Shown: in pieces, positions 27,300 through 40,412 of the stretch
Layout of the letters: each line of letters starts with the position of its first letter
How positions within the stretch are numbered: the stretch's first letter is position 1
Assembly (NCBI RefSeq): GCF_040939455.1
Contig: NC_134115.1
Coordinates: forward strand, 27,678,727-27,742,726
DNA from: Microcebus murinus
Lineage: Eukaryota > Chordata > Mammalia > Primates > Cheirogaleidae
Reading direction: 5' to 3'
DNA length: 64,000 nt
The notes under the pieces: generated by a model
Database searches by the model: none
Told to the model about the DNA's origin: nothing
What the model saw: the letters and a program-made list of their open reading frames with translations, nothing else
Made by a program: the position numbers and the translations under genes

Positions 27300-27480
27300 G
27301 CTAAGCCATTTACATACACTTACTCATGGAATCCTCACAACAGTCCCACACAGTAGGCACTATTATTATACCCATTTTACAGATGAGGAAGTTGGGCTTC
27401 AGAGAGGTTAAATTGCCCAAGTTTACCCAGCTAATAGGTTGCAAAGCTGGGATTAGAACCCAAGCATACGGACACCATCG
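27300..27480 (-). repeat. MIR element
   Basis: TTACTCATGGAATCCTCACA, ACCCATTTTACAGATGAGGA, GAGAGGTTAAATTGCCCAAG and CTGGGATTAGAACCCAAGC: a well-kept antisense MIR. A sense MIR fragment comes just before it (27120-27300). Confidence 0.85.
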
Positions 27481-28344
27481 GCCACACTTTTGGCCAATAG
27501 GTTAAGGGAGAGAGTGAATTTCTCCATACTCTCAGCTGGTTTGGTCCACCATGTAGCAAAAAGAATCCAAGAGTGATAGACAGGACTCCTAAGTCAAGTG
27601 TGGCAGAGCCTTGACTTGGGCAGACAACCTAGAAAGACAGCCAGAGGCTGAATCAGCATTCTCTCTGGTTGGGTTTCAAGAAAGAAAGCAAAGGGAGGTG
27701 GCTTTGCCTGCTCAGCCCAGAGCTTTGAGGACCTGATCCTTCAAGAAGCCACAATAAGATGCATCTCTAGACAAAGAACAAAGTCTGCTTAGGAGAGAAT
27801 AGACCCTGGTAGTATTTATTGAGAACCCAAGTAGAAGGCACTGCAGTAGCATTACTGCCTAAGCTTGTTGTCCACAGGCAGAAATGGTAGGGAGAAAGGG
27901 AAAGGAAGGAAGGGACGTGTGGGCTGGCAAACTCCAGAGTGTACAGCAGTTGTCTTTAAATCCAGTGGAGCCCCCTTTGACTTCAATGGCAAATTCTGTC
28001 ACTGCTTGGGCACTGGTCAGTGGGCTCACCGTGGACAGAATTAGAGAGTGCACAGGACTGATATTTGAGCCTCTGTGTTAAACTAATATATCCTCTCTTA
28101 GAATGGGACATTCTCCTTTGGCTCTTCCAAAATTGTACACAAAAATATCAACCTCAGTTCACTCCATTTTGTACCCATTGGTAGCTTAGTTCACCTCAAA
28201 GTTCTTTCTCAGCTTTGATATCTGTGTCCAGCCAGCAAAGAGTCTCAAATCATACTGTGTGGTTTCATCTGTATTCAACCCTGTTAAATTCTGCTTTAAG
28301 GAATGTCAAAGGAAATGTTTGAAGACAGGGAAAAGAAATCAGCA

Positions 28345-28730
28345 AAACCACAAGTTAAGCTGCTTAGGCTGGAATTAATAAAATATCAAAAATGCTCTAT
28401 TCAAACCCATGAAAGACATGCCTTTTACAAATGCATTCATGTTGGAATATATCTGAATTATAAAAGCAAACAGGTGGTAGTGGTGGTTGTTTTTTTTTTT
28501 TGCTTGACTTGCCAGATAAATGTCTCCACCTAGCACTTTGCCTAATAAAGTTCCAACAGGTCCGCAGACCGAGGACATGGCTATAGCTCTGTTGGGAAAG
28601 CCACTGTTCCCAGTGGCTAAGAATGACTAAGAGCATGTGCCTAAGAATTAGAGGATCTCCTTAACCAAACTAAGCTCCAGGCACTTCAGATAATTCACTT
28701 CTTCAATACTCACAAGATGCCACTCTCCAA
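28345..28730 (+). repeat. Local duplication, copy 1
   Basis: Two blocks recur downstream. Block 1 (about 28345-28530), with AAGTTAAGCTGCTTAGGCTG and CATGTTGGAATATATCTGAA, matches 29316-29500. Block 2 (about 28627-28725), with TAAGAGCATGTGCCTAAGAA and TTAGAGGATCTCCTTAACC, matches 30228-30320. The blocks are about 100 nt apart here but more than 700 nt apart in copy 2. Confidence 0.85.
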
Positions 28731-29315
28731 AATGCCTAAAAAGCTGTCTTTACTCTCATCTCATTGTGTCACCAAATGGCACTGTATTTGCCAAGCATGT
28801 AAATAAACAGAACAGAAGCAGGATAATAATGTTATATAAATTTTAGAAGGGCAAATATCATGTAACCTCAAAGTTTCTTGAGGTCAACAACCAATATTTA
28901 TAGAACTTTACTGCTGTCTAGTGTGCTATATCTGTCATGAAGGTTGACTCAGCTCACTGATCAAAATAGACACTTAGATAGGCGTTAGTGTGAAATCTTA
29001 CCTACCCATTAACTCAACACACTTTGCTAGCCAGAGGTCCACAAAGGCATGGATGTTACCTTCTCCAGAAACCCTACTAGTTACAAGGAAATCAGTTGTA
29101 ATTGTTATGTTTTTGAGTAATGTGGTTATTAGAGGCAATGATCCAAGCAGCTGTTGAAACTAATATTTGTATATTTTCAATAATTGATTTGAAACCAGAA
29201 TCATCTAGTGGTTATCTTTATTCTCAACTTCAAAGCAAACAAATTGTCCCTATAATTAGATCTCTCAACTTTAAACTCATATTCCCAGTACTCTGTCTTG
29301 TCCCAAATCCTTGTC

Positions 29316-30320
29316 AGCAAAATCTCAAGTTAAGCTGCTTAGGCTGCAATCAGTGAAATAACAAAAATGCTTTATTCAAACCCACGAAAGACAAGCCTTT
29401 TACAAATGCACTCATGTTGGAATATATCTGAATAACAGAGGCAAACAAGTGGTTGTTTTTGTTTCGTTCACATTGCCAGATACATGTCTCCATTTATCAG
29501 GACTTCCATAGTCCTGAGAAGTTACAAAGTTTTACCCTCTTCTCACATTTAATAAAAATCTCCCAACTCTGCAGAACTAATCTTGTCTTAGAACAATATT
29601 GAAAAATTAAAGCCAAGGAATTATGCTGTTACAGATTGTAACAGAACTTTTTTCCTAGCAAGAGGCCTCAACTAGATAATTTCAGTCAAGAGTATCCAAC
29701 GTCTCAGTTTGCTTTAATGACTAGCTAATATTTACTGAGCACTTATTAAGTGTCAGATGCTAATTGATTTGCGGGCCAGTCCTATTTCAGGTGCTTTATT
29801 ACCCCATTTTTACAGTTAAAAAATCTAAGACTCAAAGAGGTTTAAACTTTGTGCATGGTGCCACCGTTTCTAAGTGTCCAAGTTTGGACTCAAGTCTCCC
29901 ATCTGAGTGACACAAGGCTGGAACACTTCTCCACCAAGGTCTTCAGCTATCTTCGAGGCATCCTGTCACTTGCTACCCAGATAGGCAGGTGTCTGCCTTT
30001 TTTTCAAGTCCTGCCTTTTTTGAGATGTTAAATCATTATTGTGATCACTGCTACTATTCTCAAGAAAATCTCCAACAGCTTGGAGATGAGGACTTCTCTG
30101 GGTCAGGCCTGCCTGGGGTCCTTCTCCTAGTCTCACCTGGTTGCAGGGGAAGGTAGTGTGCCCAGGAGTCACCAAGAAACTGACACCAGCAATAATTCAG
30201 GTTTTACAGGGTTTGAAATCTGGGAGCCTAAGAGCATGTGCCTAAGAATTAGAGGATCTCCTTAACCTAACTAAGCTCCAGGCACTACAGATAATTCACC
30301 TCTTCAATACTCACAACCCT
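29316..30320 (+). repeat. Local duplication, copy 2 (split)
   Basis: Second copy of the 28345-28730 blocks: block 1 at 29316-29500, block 2 at 30228-30320. By eye block 1 is about 90% identical over its best 105 nt, and block 2 differs at about 3 of 95 positions. The interval between them contains a MIR and other sequence absent from copy 1. Confidence 0.8.
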
Positions 30321-30573
30321 TGGGTAACTTAGGTATTCTGGTTCAATTAACCTTTGACTTAAGAGTCGTTTAGCATGGATGGAGACAGAATTTGAATCCA
30401 TATCTAGCCTATTTCATGATAGGGACGGAGAGAGGGGGTGGAGAGGGACAGATTGCTGAAGCCCAGTCTTTCCAGGCTGCACTCTGTCTTCCCCTTGGAA
30501 CTCTGGTGTCTTCTATCACCCGCACCTTCCAGAGGTCTCAGGATGGAGGAGAAGAGAATAGTCAAGAAATATC

Positions 30574-30903
<330 letters not shown>

Positions 30904-30917
30904 AAGAAATATCCTCT

Positions 30918-31205
<288 letters not shown>

Positions 31206-31432
31206 AAAAAAGAGAAAGAAATATTCTCAAGATCTTCCATCTCAGACAAAGGGTAAACACAGATTATACGTATAATGCAAATGCACACTTACGGCGGGCA
31301 CAACCTCTAAATCTCTGGGGCCTTGGTTTCTTAGGTTCTATGGGCATCCTTTCCTGATCTGTAGAATGAGCACATTGAACTGTGCACCCTCCAGAGCCCT
31401 GCTGTGATGGTTTCAATTCTCTTCCACCGTAG

Positions 31433-31699
<267 letters not shown>

Positions 31700-32071
31700 T
31701 GAGATCTTGCTTTTTCAATAGCTTTGCAAGATGTGTGGAGTTAGGAAGCTAGGTTAGGAAGCTTCCATGGGCTACATTTCTCCACCTCTCATGAAATAGA
31801 GGAAATGGCAAAAGAGAACTAACAGAAATAGAGGTGAAATGAATATGAGTCTAGTTAGCAGGACAGTAGATGTCCTTTTTCAAAACACTTCCTTGTCCTC
31901 GATGGATGAGTGCCTCTGTTTTAGATGCCAATCCCAGGTTTAGGGGGACTTTTGGTGGGTAAGGGCTAAAGACAGTATAGAAGTAACACCACTAAGGAAG
32001 GGTAGCATGTGTGTGTAACTGCTCCCAATCTGGTGGTGTCATCAAACAACCTTTCTTGCTCTGACACAATT

Positions 32072-32294
32072 TTTTTTTTTTTTTTTTTTTGACAGAGTAA
32101 GGTCTCACTCTGTCACCTGGGCTACAATGCAGGGGCCCTATCATAGCTCCCTGCAACCTTAAACTCCTGGGTTCAAGGTATCTTCCTGGCTCAGCCTCCC
32201 TGGTAGCTGGGACTACAGGCATGCACCACCATGCCCGGCTAACTTTTTATATTTTATTTTCTGTAGAGACAGGGTCTTGCTATGTTGTTCAGGC
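32072..32294 (-). mobile_element. 5'-truncated old Alu
   Basis: A T run, then TCACTCTGTCACCTGGGCTA, GCCTCCCTGGTAGCTGGGAC and AGGGTCTTGCTATGTTGTTC: an Alu on the minus strand, lacking its first part. Exact 15-bp target duplication TGCTCTGACACAATT at 32057-32071 and 32295-32309. Confidence 0.9.
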
Positions 32295-32726
32295 TGCTCT
32301 GACACAATTAACATATAAACCATAGCAGCAAAAAACTACTCAATAAAACCTACAAGCAAATATTATTTGGGATGCACACCCTACAAACATTTCCTGCCTA
32401 CTAAACAATGGGCTGTCCCTGCAATGGCCTCCGGGTGGGGTGAAAATGGCTGCACTGTTGGTTTTCCACTTCTACTTTTCACTGCTATGTTAAGTTTAAG
32501 GTGAGCTCCCAGCTCAGGTCATCTGCGATTCTCTCCAGCCTCAGCGGCACGGGGCCAGATGAAGGATAGTGCATCTGTATTTTTAGCCTTTGCCACAACC
32601 AGCTGCACAGCAGTCATTTGAGTCAGCAACAGGATCATCTGAGTCTGAGCCCAAGATGACTCAAATGACCAGGCGAGGTGCTCTTCGTGTCGTCCTGTGT
32701 GCTAACACTGAGCCTGGGCTTTGAAG

Positions 32727-32935
32727 CAGAGTTTCTCTACCTCAGCACTGTTGGTATTTGGGGCAGGATAATTCTTCATTGGGGGGGGCTGTCCCCCCCC
32801 ACATAGCATGTTCAGCAGCACCCCTGGCTCTACACAGGAGCATCCTCCATCCCCCAAGTACGACAACCAGAATGTCTCCAGACATTGCCAGATGTCCCCC
32901 GGTGGGATCAAATTGCCACCAGTTGAAAACTACTA
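32727..32935 (-). repeat. MER20 copy with a G8/C8 hairpin
   Basis: Reverse MER20: CTCAGCACTGTTGGTATTTG, GGGGCAGGATAATTCTTCAT, AATGTCTCCAGACATTGCCA, ACCAGTTGAAAACTACTACC. Inside, eight G (32781-32788), CTGT, eight C (32793-32800) form a perfect hairpin. Confidence 0.85.
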
Positions 32936-33147
32936 CCGTAAAGTATGGTCTTAAAAGAGGATGGGATATTATGAAAATAAAAGTATTAGAATTTTTTAAG
33001 TAAAGTAAAAATCCAAATGTATCCATATTAAAAAGACAGAAAAATTCTCCTCCTCTCCCCCCCAAAAAATAACGGAGGCATGCAGAAATCATTCCTATTT
33101 ATATATTTTATACAGATCTATATTATTTTTAACCTTGCGGAAAACAG

Positions 33148-33380
33148 CTTAGTGGTGACAAGCATGGACTTTGAAATCCAACAGACTGGGTGGAAATCCC
33201 ATCTGTGCCTCTTAGGGCCGTGTGCCCTCAAGCAAGATACTTTCCCATGCTGTCCACAGTTTCCTGAAGATGGGGATAATAATAGTGCCTATTTTGTAGG
33301 ATTTAGTAAACAGTAAATGTGTTAAAATGTATAAAGCACTTAGAACAGTGCCTGGACATGTAAGCACAGTGTCACTGTAA
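33148..33380 (+). repeat. MIR element, nearly full length
   Basis: AGCTTAGTGGTGACAAGCAT, CCCATCTGTGCCTCTTAGGG, GAAGATGGGGATAATAATAG and AGCACTTAGAACAGTGCCTG: the sense MIR from tRNA-like head to tail. One of the better preserved MIRs in the window. Confidence 0.88.
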
Positions 33381-33629
33381 CCGTCATTTGTCCTAGGCTA
33401 GTCATGTTGCACAGCAATAGGTAATCAGTGTTGTGTTCATCCATCCACTCAACCATAATAATGTCATTTATTGAGCGCCTACTACATTCGAGGCAATGTG
33501 CTAGGTGCTATATAAGTACACCCCATTATCCTAAAGGCAAATGTTACCAAGATGATATTTTTACTGCCATTCTACAGCCAGGTCTGCCCTCCCTCTGACC
33601 CTGTGCTGCCTCAACTGCTTCAACCCAGT

Positions 33630-33890
33630 TCAGGGCTTGGCAAATGACAGCCCTCAGGCCGAATCCAGCCTAAGGCCTGGGATTTTAAAGGGTTGAACTA
33701 AAGTTTTTAAAAGAATATTTCATGACACACGAAAATTATATGAAATTCAAAATTTCCGTGTCCATAAATAAAGTTTTATTGGAACACGGCCCAACTCTTG
33801 TACTTACCCATAGTCCGGCTGCTTTTGTGCTAACCACAGTAGAGTTGATTTGTAGCCATAGAGATGGCTGGATCCACAAAACCTTAAAAG
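33630..33890 (+). repeat. Decayed DNA transposon (GTCGGCAAACT family)
   Basis: CTTGGCAAATGACAGCCCTC, AAATAAAGTTTTATTGGAAC, ACGGCCCAACTCTTGTACTT: same family as 8045-8378. Confidence 0.65.
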
Positions 33891-34091
33891 GTAACTATCT
33901 GGCCGTTTGCAGACTCCTGAGAGCAGAAAAGAAAACAGAAGTAATAGTATCAGTATTTCTGAAAGTTTTGTTGGGAATGCAAATTCCTGGCCCCATCATA
34001 GATCCAGGTAAGTCAAATCTTCAGGAAGGAGTTTGAGAGGCTGTGTGTTTAACAAGCCTCCTGAGCAAATCCAATGATCAAAGAAGCTTGG

Positions 34092-34419
34092 GGCTGAGCG
34101 CGGTGGCCCACACCTGTAATCCTAGCACTCTGGGAGGCCAAGGCGGGCGGATTGCTCGTGGTCAGGAGTTCAAAACCAGCCTGAGCATGAGCGAGACCCC
34201 GTCTCTACTATAAATAGAAAGAGATTCATTGGCTAACTAACATATATATAGAAAAAATTAGCCGGGCATAGTGGCACATGCCTGTAGTCCCAGCCACTCG
34301 GGAGGCTGAGGCAGAAGGATTGCTTGAGCCCAGGAGTGTGAGGTTGCTGTGAGCTAGGCTGACGCCACGGCACTCACTCTAGCCTGGGCAACAAAGTGAG
34401 ACACTGTCTCAAAAAAGTA
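34092..34419 (+). mobile_element. Strepsirrhine-type Alu
   Basis: GGCTGAGCGCGGTGGCCCAC to the short A tail, with CTACTATAAATAGAAAG and GGCTAACTAACATATATA. Exact 14-bp target duplication AAAGAAGCTTGGGG at 34080-34093 and 34420-34433; the first two G of the Alu overlap it. Confidence 0.93.
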
Positions 34420-35322
34420 AAAGAAGCTTGGGGTACACTGCTTTGTTTGCATCATTTGCAGCACTTTGGGAAGCTGCCTCGTTGAGGGGTGCGGGCCTAT
34501 GTGTCCAACTCTCTTCTGAGTGGATCCCCCAGATGTATCCAGTTGTGTTTACACAACGATTCCCAGAAATCCATACTTATGTTCTGACAAAGCCCAGGCT
34601 TCAAGGAAGTGAACTGGAGACGAGGTACGCCAGCCTTTCCAATCGCCAGGGATGCTTACCAATAAAATTCGTTTTCAGATTGAAGGGCCCGTTTGCTTTG
34701 GGTTGTGTTCTTCTCTGGAAGAGTGTTTCTCACTCTGATTTCCAGAAGTGTCCCCTTCTACTCTGCCAGGGTTCTGAAAGGTCGGGCACCGCTCATTTCC
34801 ATATAACCTCGCTTCTCCATCTTAGCAAGTTTCCCGAGGAGCAGGTTGGGCCCTCTTCTGTTCCAAGAGAAAAGAAGGCAGGGATCCAGCTGGCTCCCAG
34901 ACCCTGTTCGTGTGTCCAGCTGGAGAAGATTCAAGTTCAAGGTGCAAAGTGGCCGCAGGTCAGAGGATAAGGCATGCACCTGGCGTTTCTCTAGCAGTGA
35001 CAAACTCTTTCCTCTGCAAGGCCAGGTGCCCCGTCTGCTCTCTAGAGACATTAGAAAAGGCCCAGGAAAAAGTGAGGCCCAGGAAAAACCCCACCACGGA
35101 TCCACAGCAAACTGCAGCAGGCTTTGGTGTTTGTGGTTGATGGCTTAGGAAGCATGCATCTTGCTTAATGGAAAATGTAAGGAAAAAAAATATATATATA
35201 TATATAAGCAAATAGAATACAAATTTTGATAGGACTACCACTGACAAATAAGAATCATAAGATTATATTTTTGTTCAAAATCTTTGACATTCTGCACACA
35301 GGTTGTTAAAACTTACAGAATA

Positions 35323-35341
35323 CACACACACACACACACAA
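35323..35341. repeat. (CA)n microsatellite
   Basis: About nine CA units. A short (TA)n run lies at 35191-35206. Confidence 0.9.
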
Positions 35342-36727
35342 TTACAGCATTACAGCATGCCGTGTTAAGATGATCAAGGCGGCATGAATGTTGGTGAGTT
35401 CTGAGATAGGTTGCTTCCAGTGCAGCAGCCAGTGCTGTGTTGTGCCATCTAAACATGTTTAAGACCCTATTTTCAGAAGTCTATATTTAGGGAGTTATCC
35501 CAAAATATTATATGGTAGCTTAAGTATGGGAAAAGTTCATTATAGAGTAACCGTGATTTAAGGAATGGGCAGGAGCTAAAAAGGATGAAAGTGGAGGAAG
35601 CATAAACAATAATGAGGACAATTTTAAAAAGAAAAAAAAAGAGGAGACAATTAAAAAAAGAGAGAGAGAATAGTTCACAGGGGATTGAAGGGAAGCAAGG
35701 GCTGAGATAAGAGGAACAGCAGAAGCATCTTGAAAAAAGAGGTGAATATTCACCATTCCTTGGGGCCTCTACGATGTGTTGAGAGACAGATAGATGGATC
35801 CTCAGTCCTTCCAAAGGGCTCTAGAAGGTAAGTAGCAATGGCCTCCATTTGACAGAATGGAGGCCCAGGCAAGTTAAATGACTTGCAAAGATGATACAGC
35901 TGGGAAGTGTGTGAGCCAGGATTAAAATCTGTACCTACCTTCCCCCCACCAAACACGTTAGGTCTGTGTTCAGAGGACAGGTGCGAGTGAGAGGAGTTAC
36001 TTGAGTACTGAAACGCAGAGGTTCTAGAAGAATTGTGTGTGTGTCACTGGGCCTACCTGTGACAAGAGAAGATAATGCTTTGGAATGTTTTGCAGTGAAT
36101 TGGGTAAAATGAGAAAAACCAGGGCAGTTAACAGGATTCATTTCACCTAGAAACAATGGAAGTTGTTCCAACAAAGAAAAGGAAGCAACCAGAGTGAGCG
36201 GAGGATTTCAAGTCAGAAGGAAGCTGAGAGTATATTTTAGAGTTTTAATCATTGAAGTCCTTCTTTTGCATTTTGTTAAATGCAAAGTCCTTTTTTTTTT
36301 TTTTTTTGCATTCTGTATTCAGGAACTACAGAATGAATGCCAGTATATTATAATGACAAACAGAACCATATGAACCAAGTTCCATTTTGAGCTGATTTTT
36401 AAACAGTGTCCTACATGATTTTAACTAAACTCTTTCATGAGAGGTTTTCAGGAGTTGCTAATGATTCTGAAGATAGGGAAGGGGAGGAACTGGGCACGAT
36501 TACAGTGACAGTGCTGGGGGGGAGAAGAGCTTGGATGGAGAGCGAGCCCCGCTTTCACACGTGATCTCATTTAGTTCCCACATATTCTCATCCTTTAAGA
36601 GATGAGGAAATTATATGCAACAGCTGTGTCTGCAAATGTGACAATGTCATAGGGTCTTAGAAATACCTCTGACTCCTATTAAGAATCCATTTATTCTCTT
36701 ACAAAAACAAAAAGGGAAAAGAAAAAG

Positions 36728-37007
36728 AACAGGAAGGAAGGAAAGAAGGAGGGAAGGAAGGAAGGAAGGAAGGAAGGAAGGAAGGAAGGAAGGAAGGAAG
36801 GAAGGAAGGAAGGAAGGAAGGAAGGAAGGGAGGGAGGGAGGGAGGGAGGGAGGGAGGGAGGGAGGGAGGGAGGGGGAGGGGAGAAAGTGAGGAAGAGAGG
36901 AAGGGAGGCAGGGGGGAGGGAGGGAGGAGGAAGGGAGGGAGGAAGGGAGGAAGGAGGAAGGGAGGGAAGGAAGGGAGGGAGGGAAGAAAGGGAGGGAGGG
37001 AAGGAAC
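36728..37007 (+). repeat. Polypurine tract (GGAA)n / (GGGA)n
   Basis: About 280 nt of nearly pure purine: (GGAA)n first, then (GGGA)n, then mixed GGAAGGGAGG units. The purines are on the TRPM3 sense strand. Open frames read through it on the other strand (Pro/Ser/Leu repeats) are an artefact. Confidence 0.95.
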
Positions 37008-38202
37008 CCTGTTAGTAGAGAAAGCAGCATTTTTCTCCAGTATCAGTGGCTGTGTATCCCCAGCCAGCTGCAGCTTCCACCACCTTCTAAGCTGTCCCCA
37101 TGGCTCCAAAGTCACACAATACCTCCAGAACTCTCAAGACCTCAATCTTGTCACCCACACAGTGTCCTATTCTTTGCAATACCACTCTGAAGGGTGCAGA
37201 AAATTTGAATAAACTCACTCTGAGTTACAACTCCCGGCCCCTAAGGCCAATAAGTGCCTTATTCCACTCGAAGCGTTGCCTAGGGAAGGTTTAGCTTCTC
37301 TGCCCTTTTCCCTCAGGGTGACTTTCTCTGCAGGCTCCTCAGCCTCTCAGGCAAGAGCCTCACCAGTTTTCCTACACTCCTCTCACCTTGACACAGTTGA
37401 GTCCTCCATGACAGTCCCCAAACCTGAACCCCGAGGAGTGTTTCCGGACATCCCGCAATTCGCCGCTCACATCAGGACTCAGCCTCAATGTGCTAGAGCC
37501 ACATGACGATTAAACCCCACTCCGATCACAACAGGCCACAAAGACTCATTCCTTCCTATAAATTGCATTGTCTTCCCTTGTTTTGTTTCAAAGAAGCATA
37601 AGCCAGAAAGAAATACTGCGACTTGGCTAGGGCAGGGAGGTGGCGCAGTGAAAACCAGGTAACACCCTCCCAGGGCACTGACATGCCAAGCACTTTAAGG
37701 TAGGAGGGGGAAAGATGACATTAACTCAGAAGAGAACTAAAGTGGGGCCTCAGGATAAAAAGCATGGGCTATTTTTATGTTGCTCTGACCAATGTACGGG
37801 TATTATTACACGTGTCTTCCTCTCCTTCTCACAGACATTTATTCTGCCTGGCATTCATGAGGCAGAAATCCACTGTGCTGTCCTAGTTTAAGAACCTACG
37901 GTCCACGCATGAGCAAGAGCAGCCCCTGACAGATGAGGTTCCCCTTTTAGCCAGAAAGACTCAAAAAAACCGGGCAATTAACTACAAAACAAAATGACGC
38001 ATCATGCCACACAGGCATGAACAAATTACCAGGATGCCAGACACACATGGAAGGGTCAAAGGAAAGATTGCATATTCAATCTTACTTCTTGCAAGTAATT
38101 GCAAGAATTTAATATCGCAAATAGTACAGTCTTTTCCAATCCTTTGGGTGGTTTGGAGCTTGTGGGTTCATTTTGTCGTGGATTCTGTGTCCCGCTAGCT
38201 GA

Positions 38203-38517
<315 letters not shown>

Positions 38518-39149
38518 TAAGCCAGAAACTGTTTTGTCCCATGCTGCCACGGGGCTGCTGCTTTCCTCCTTTGACGAACCTGGGGAGGATTCGCAGTGTG
38601 GTGTCCACGGGGCTGTCACCCCACGAGTGCTTAGGATTTTTATTCTATTTTCTGCCAATGGAGCTTTTGCTGCCCCCCCCCAAGAAACCCTTCAGTTGTC
38701 TTTGATGCCGTTTACACTTCTCTGTACTCGGCCCCACAAACAGGGCTTTCTAAATTTTGCCAATTTTAACTCCCATTTCGATCCCTTACGCTGGCTCTCT
38801 TTGGACACAGCCTGCCTGTGAATCTCCAGATGCGTTTCAGCAGCTCCAGGAGCAACTCCACTTTCATTCATTTATGTCATTTATTCCATGGTTTCTTCCT
38901 TCTCAACATTTAGCATGCACCTGCCGGGCACCAGCCACTCCAGCAGCCCTAGGTGTCACCAAGGTGAACCGGACGCGGTGCTTGTCCTTCAGGTTGAGGT
39001 TTCAGAGTCCCTATTTTCTGCCCCCTCCGTGTGGCCTGCAAGGAGCCATCAGAACACCACCCCCAAAGGATTTAGTGGCAATCCCAGCTAACCTCAGGGG
39101 GCCCACCAGATTCAAAGAGCCATTAGAATAAATGTGATCAGGTGAAAGT

Positions 39150-39166
39150 CCACAAGAGGGCGCTGC
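39150..39166 (+). promoter_or_regulatory. Candidate CTCF site
   Basis: CCACAAGAGGGCGCTGC on the + strand; 13 of 14 positions fit the CTCF core CCASYAGRKGGCRS. Opposite in orientation to the pair in intron 12. A motif match only. Confidence 0.45.
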
Positions 39167-39694
39167 AACCCTGCTCAAAGCTCTCCACAAACTCCTATTT
39201 CACTAGAGAAAACCACTGGGGAAGGCAGGCTTAGGAGACAGTGCATTCCTCTGCATTTTCCCTGGAACTGCGGTCAGCAGGACAGGCCCTTTCTGGAAGA
39301 AATGCTCCAGGTCAAGTCCACTCTACCTTTAAGAGCTCAGGAACAACCCTACTTGCTGTAGTACAGTGGGTGGGAAAATATACTGGGCACCAAAGAAAAC
39401 GATTCCCACAGATCCACAAACGTGCTACAAATTCGCCTTTGTTACTAAGACAGCTTAAATCCTGGCAAGGGTTTCGGCTCTAGAATGTTTTCCTGCAGAG
39501 AAAAGATGCAGTAGCTATTTGATGCAACTGTATTGGAATAGGGAAAAATCTTTGTTTTGGCTTTTTGTTTTGTTTTTATTTTGTTTTAAGACAGGGTCTC
39601 TATTAAATATATAAATAAATATATATATACATAACCTATATTTTGATCCCTTCTCTTGAGTTTTTAAACTATCTGGGGAATATTTTCATTCTAA

Positions 39695-40412
39695 CAAGCA
39701 TCTCCCCATCCCGAGAACTTAGGAGTGGTATACTAGGCCCACTTTATAAAAAACAGGATCAAAAAAAAAAAAAAAAAAAACCCAAAACATGACATGCTTT
39801 GCCTGGTTCCAGCTAGTTGTCTACACCGTGGGCTTCCCGTGCACAGTGAGTGCCTTTTCTTCTTGACCCGTGCTGTGGATTTCCCACTTGTAAACTGAGA
39901 AGCAGCAATACGCTGCTCTGGTCTCTGTGCAGCTCTATGAGGCCTGCTATCGCGGGGCCCTGCGGCCGGGCGCTCGGTGCCAGCTGGAGTTGTTGTGACT
40001 TAACGCCCAGATGCGTATTCCCTCCCCATGATGAGCAGAGCAGGGAAAGACTGCAGCAGGGAGGCTGGAGTCTCTCCAGGGACGAGGCGGGAGGAGACAG
40101 GGAGCGGTCTGTACTCCGCGGACTGTTCTGGCAGGGGCCGCCAGGCAGGCGGGCGGCCAGGAGCCTCCAGGCCCGGGTTTCTCCTGAGGCGGCGGCGCAG
40201 GGTAGCAGGGCGGGCAGGTCAGCGGGGGGTCAGCCGGCCACAGCACGGGTCAAGAAGAAAAGACACCATGGACAGGAAGACAGCAGCGTAGACAACCGGT
40301 TGGAACAGGGCGAGACACTTCATGTTGTTACTATTATTTTTTTTTAATCCTGTCCTTTATAAAGTGGGCCTAGTGTACCCGCTGCTAGGTTCTCAGGACG
40401 CAGAGGTGCTTG
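39695..40412. repeat. Long inverted repeat with CpG-rich spacer
   Basis: Left arm 39695-39878 and right arm 40238-40412 are reverse complements, about 75-80% by eye with gaps. The innermost 25 bp, holding TTGACCCGTGCTGTGG, are identical; another identical block is ACTAGGCCCACTTTATAAA. Both arms contain an A run after ACAGGAT(C/T). The spacer of about 359 bp is GC-rich. Outward of CAAGCA the match fades. No target duplication is clear. I do not recognise the arm sequence. Confidence 0.85.

Noticed and set aside
34428..34970. A 180-codon open frame on the + strand in intron 21
   Set aside because: No domain, no family resemblance, no splice or promoter context; it begins at the edge of an Alu target site. 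A chance frame in fairly GC-rich DNA is likelier.
36647..37115. Long minus-strand open frames rich in Pro, Ser, Leu and Phe
   Set aside because: They are translations of the (GGAA)n/(GGGA)n tract, whose low complexity gives few stop codons; there is no other sign of a gene.
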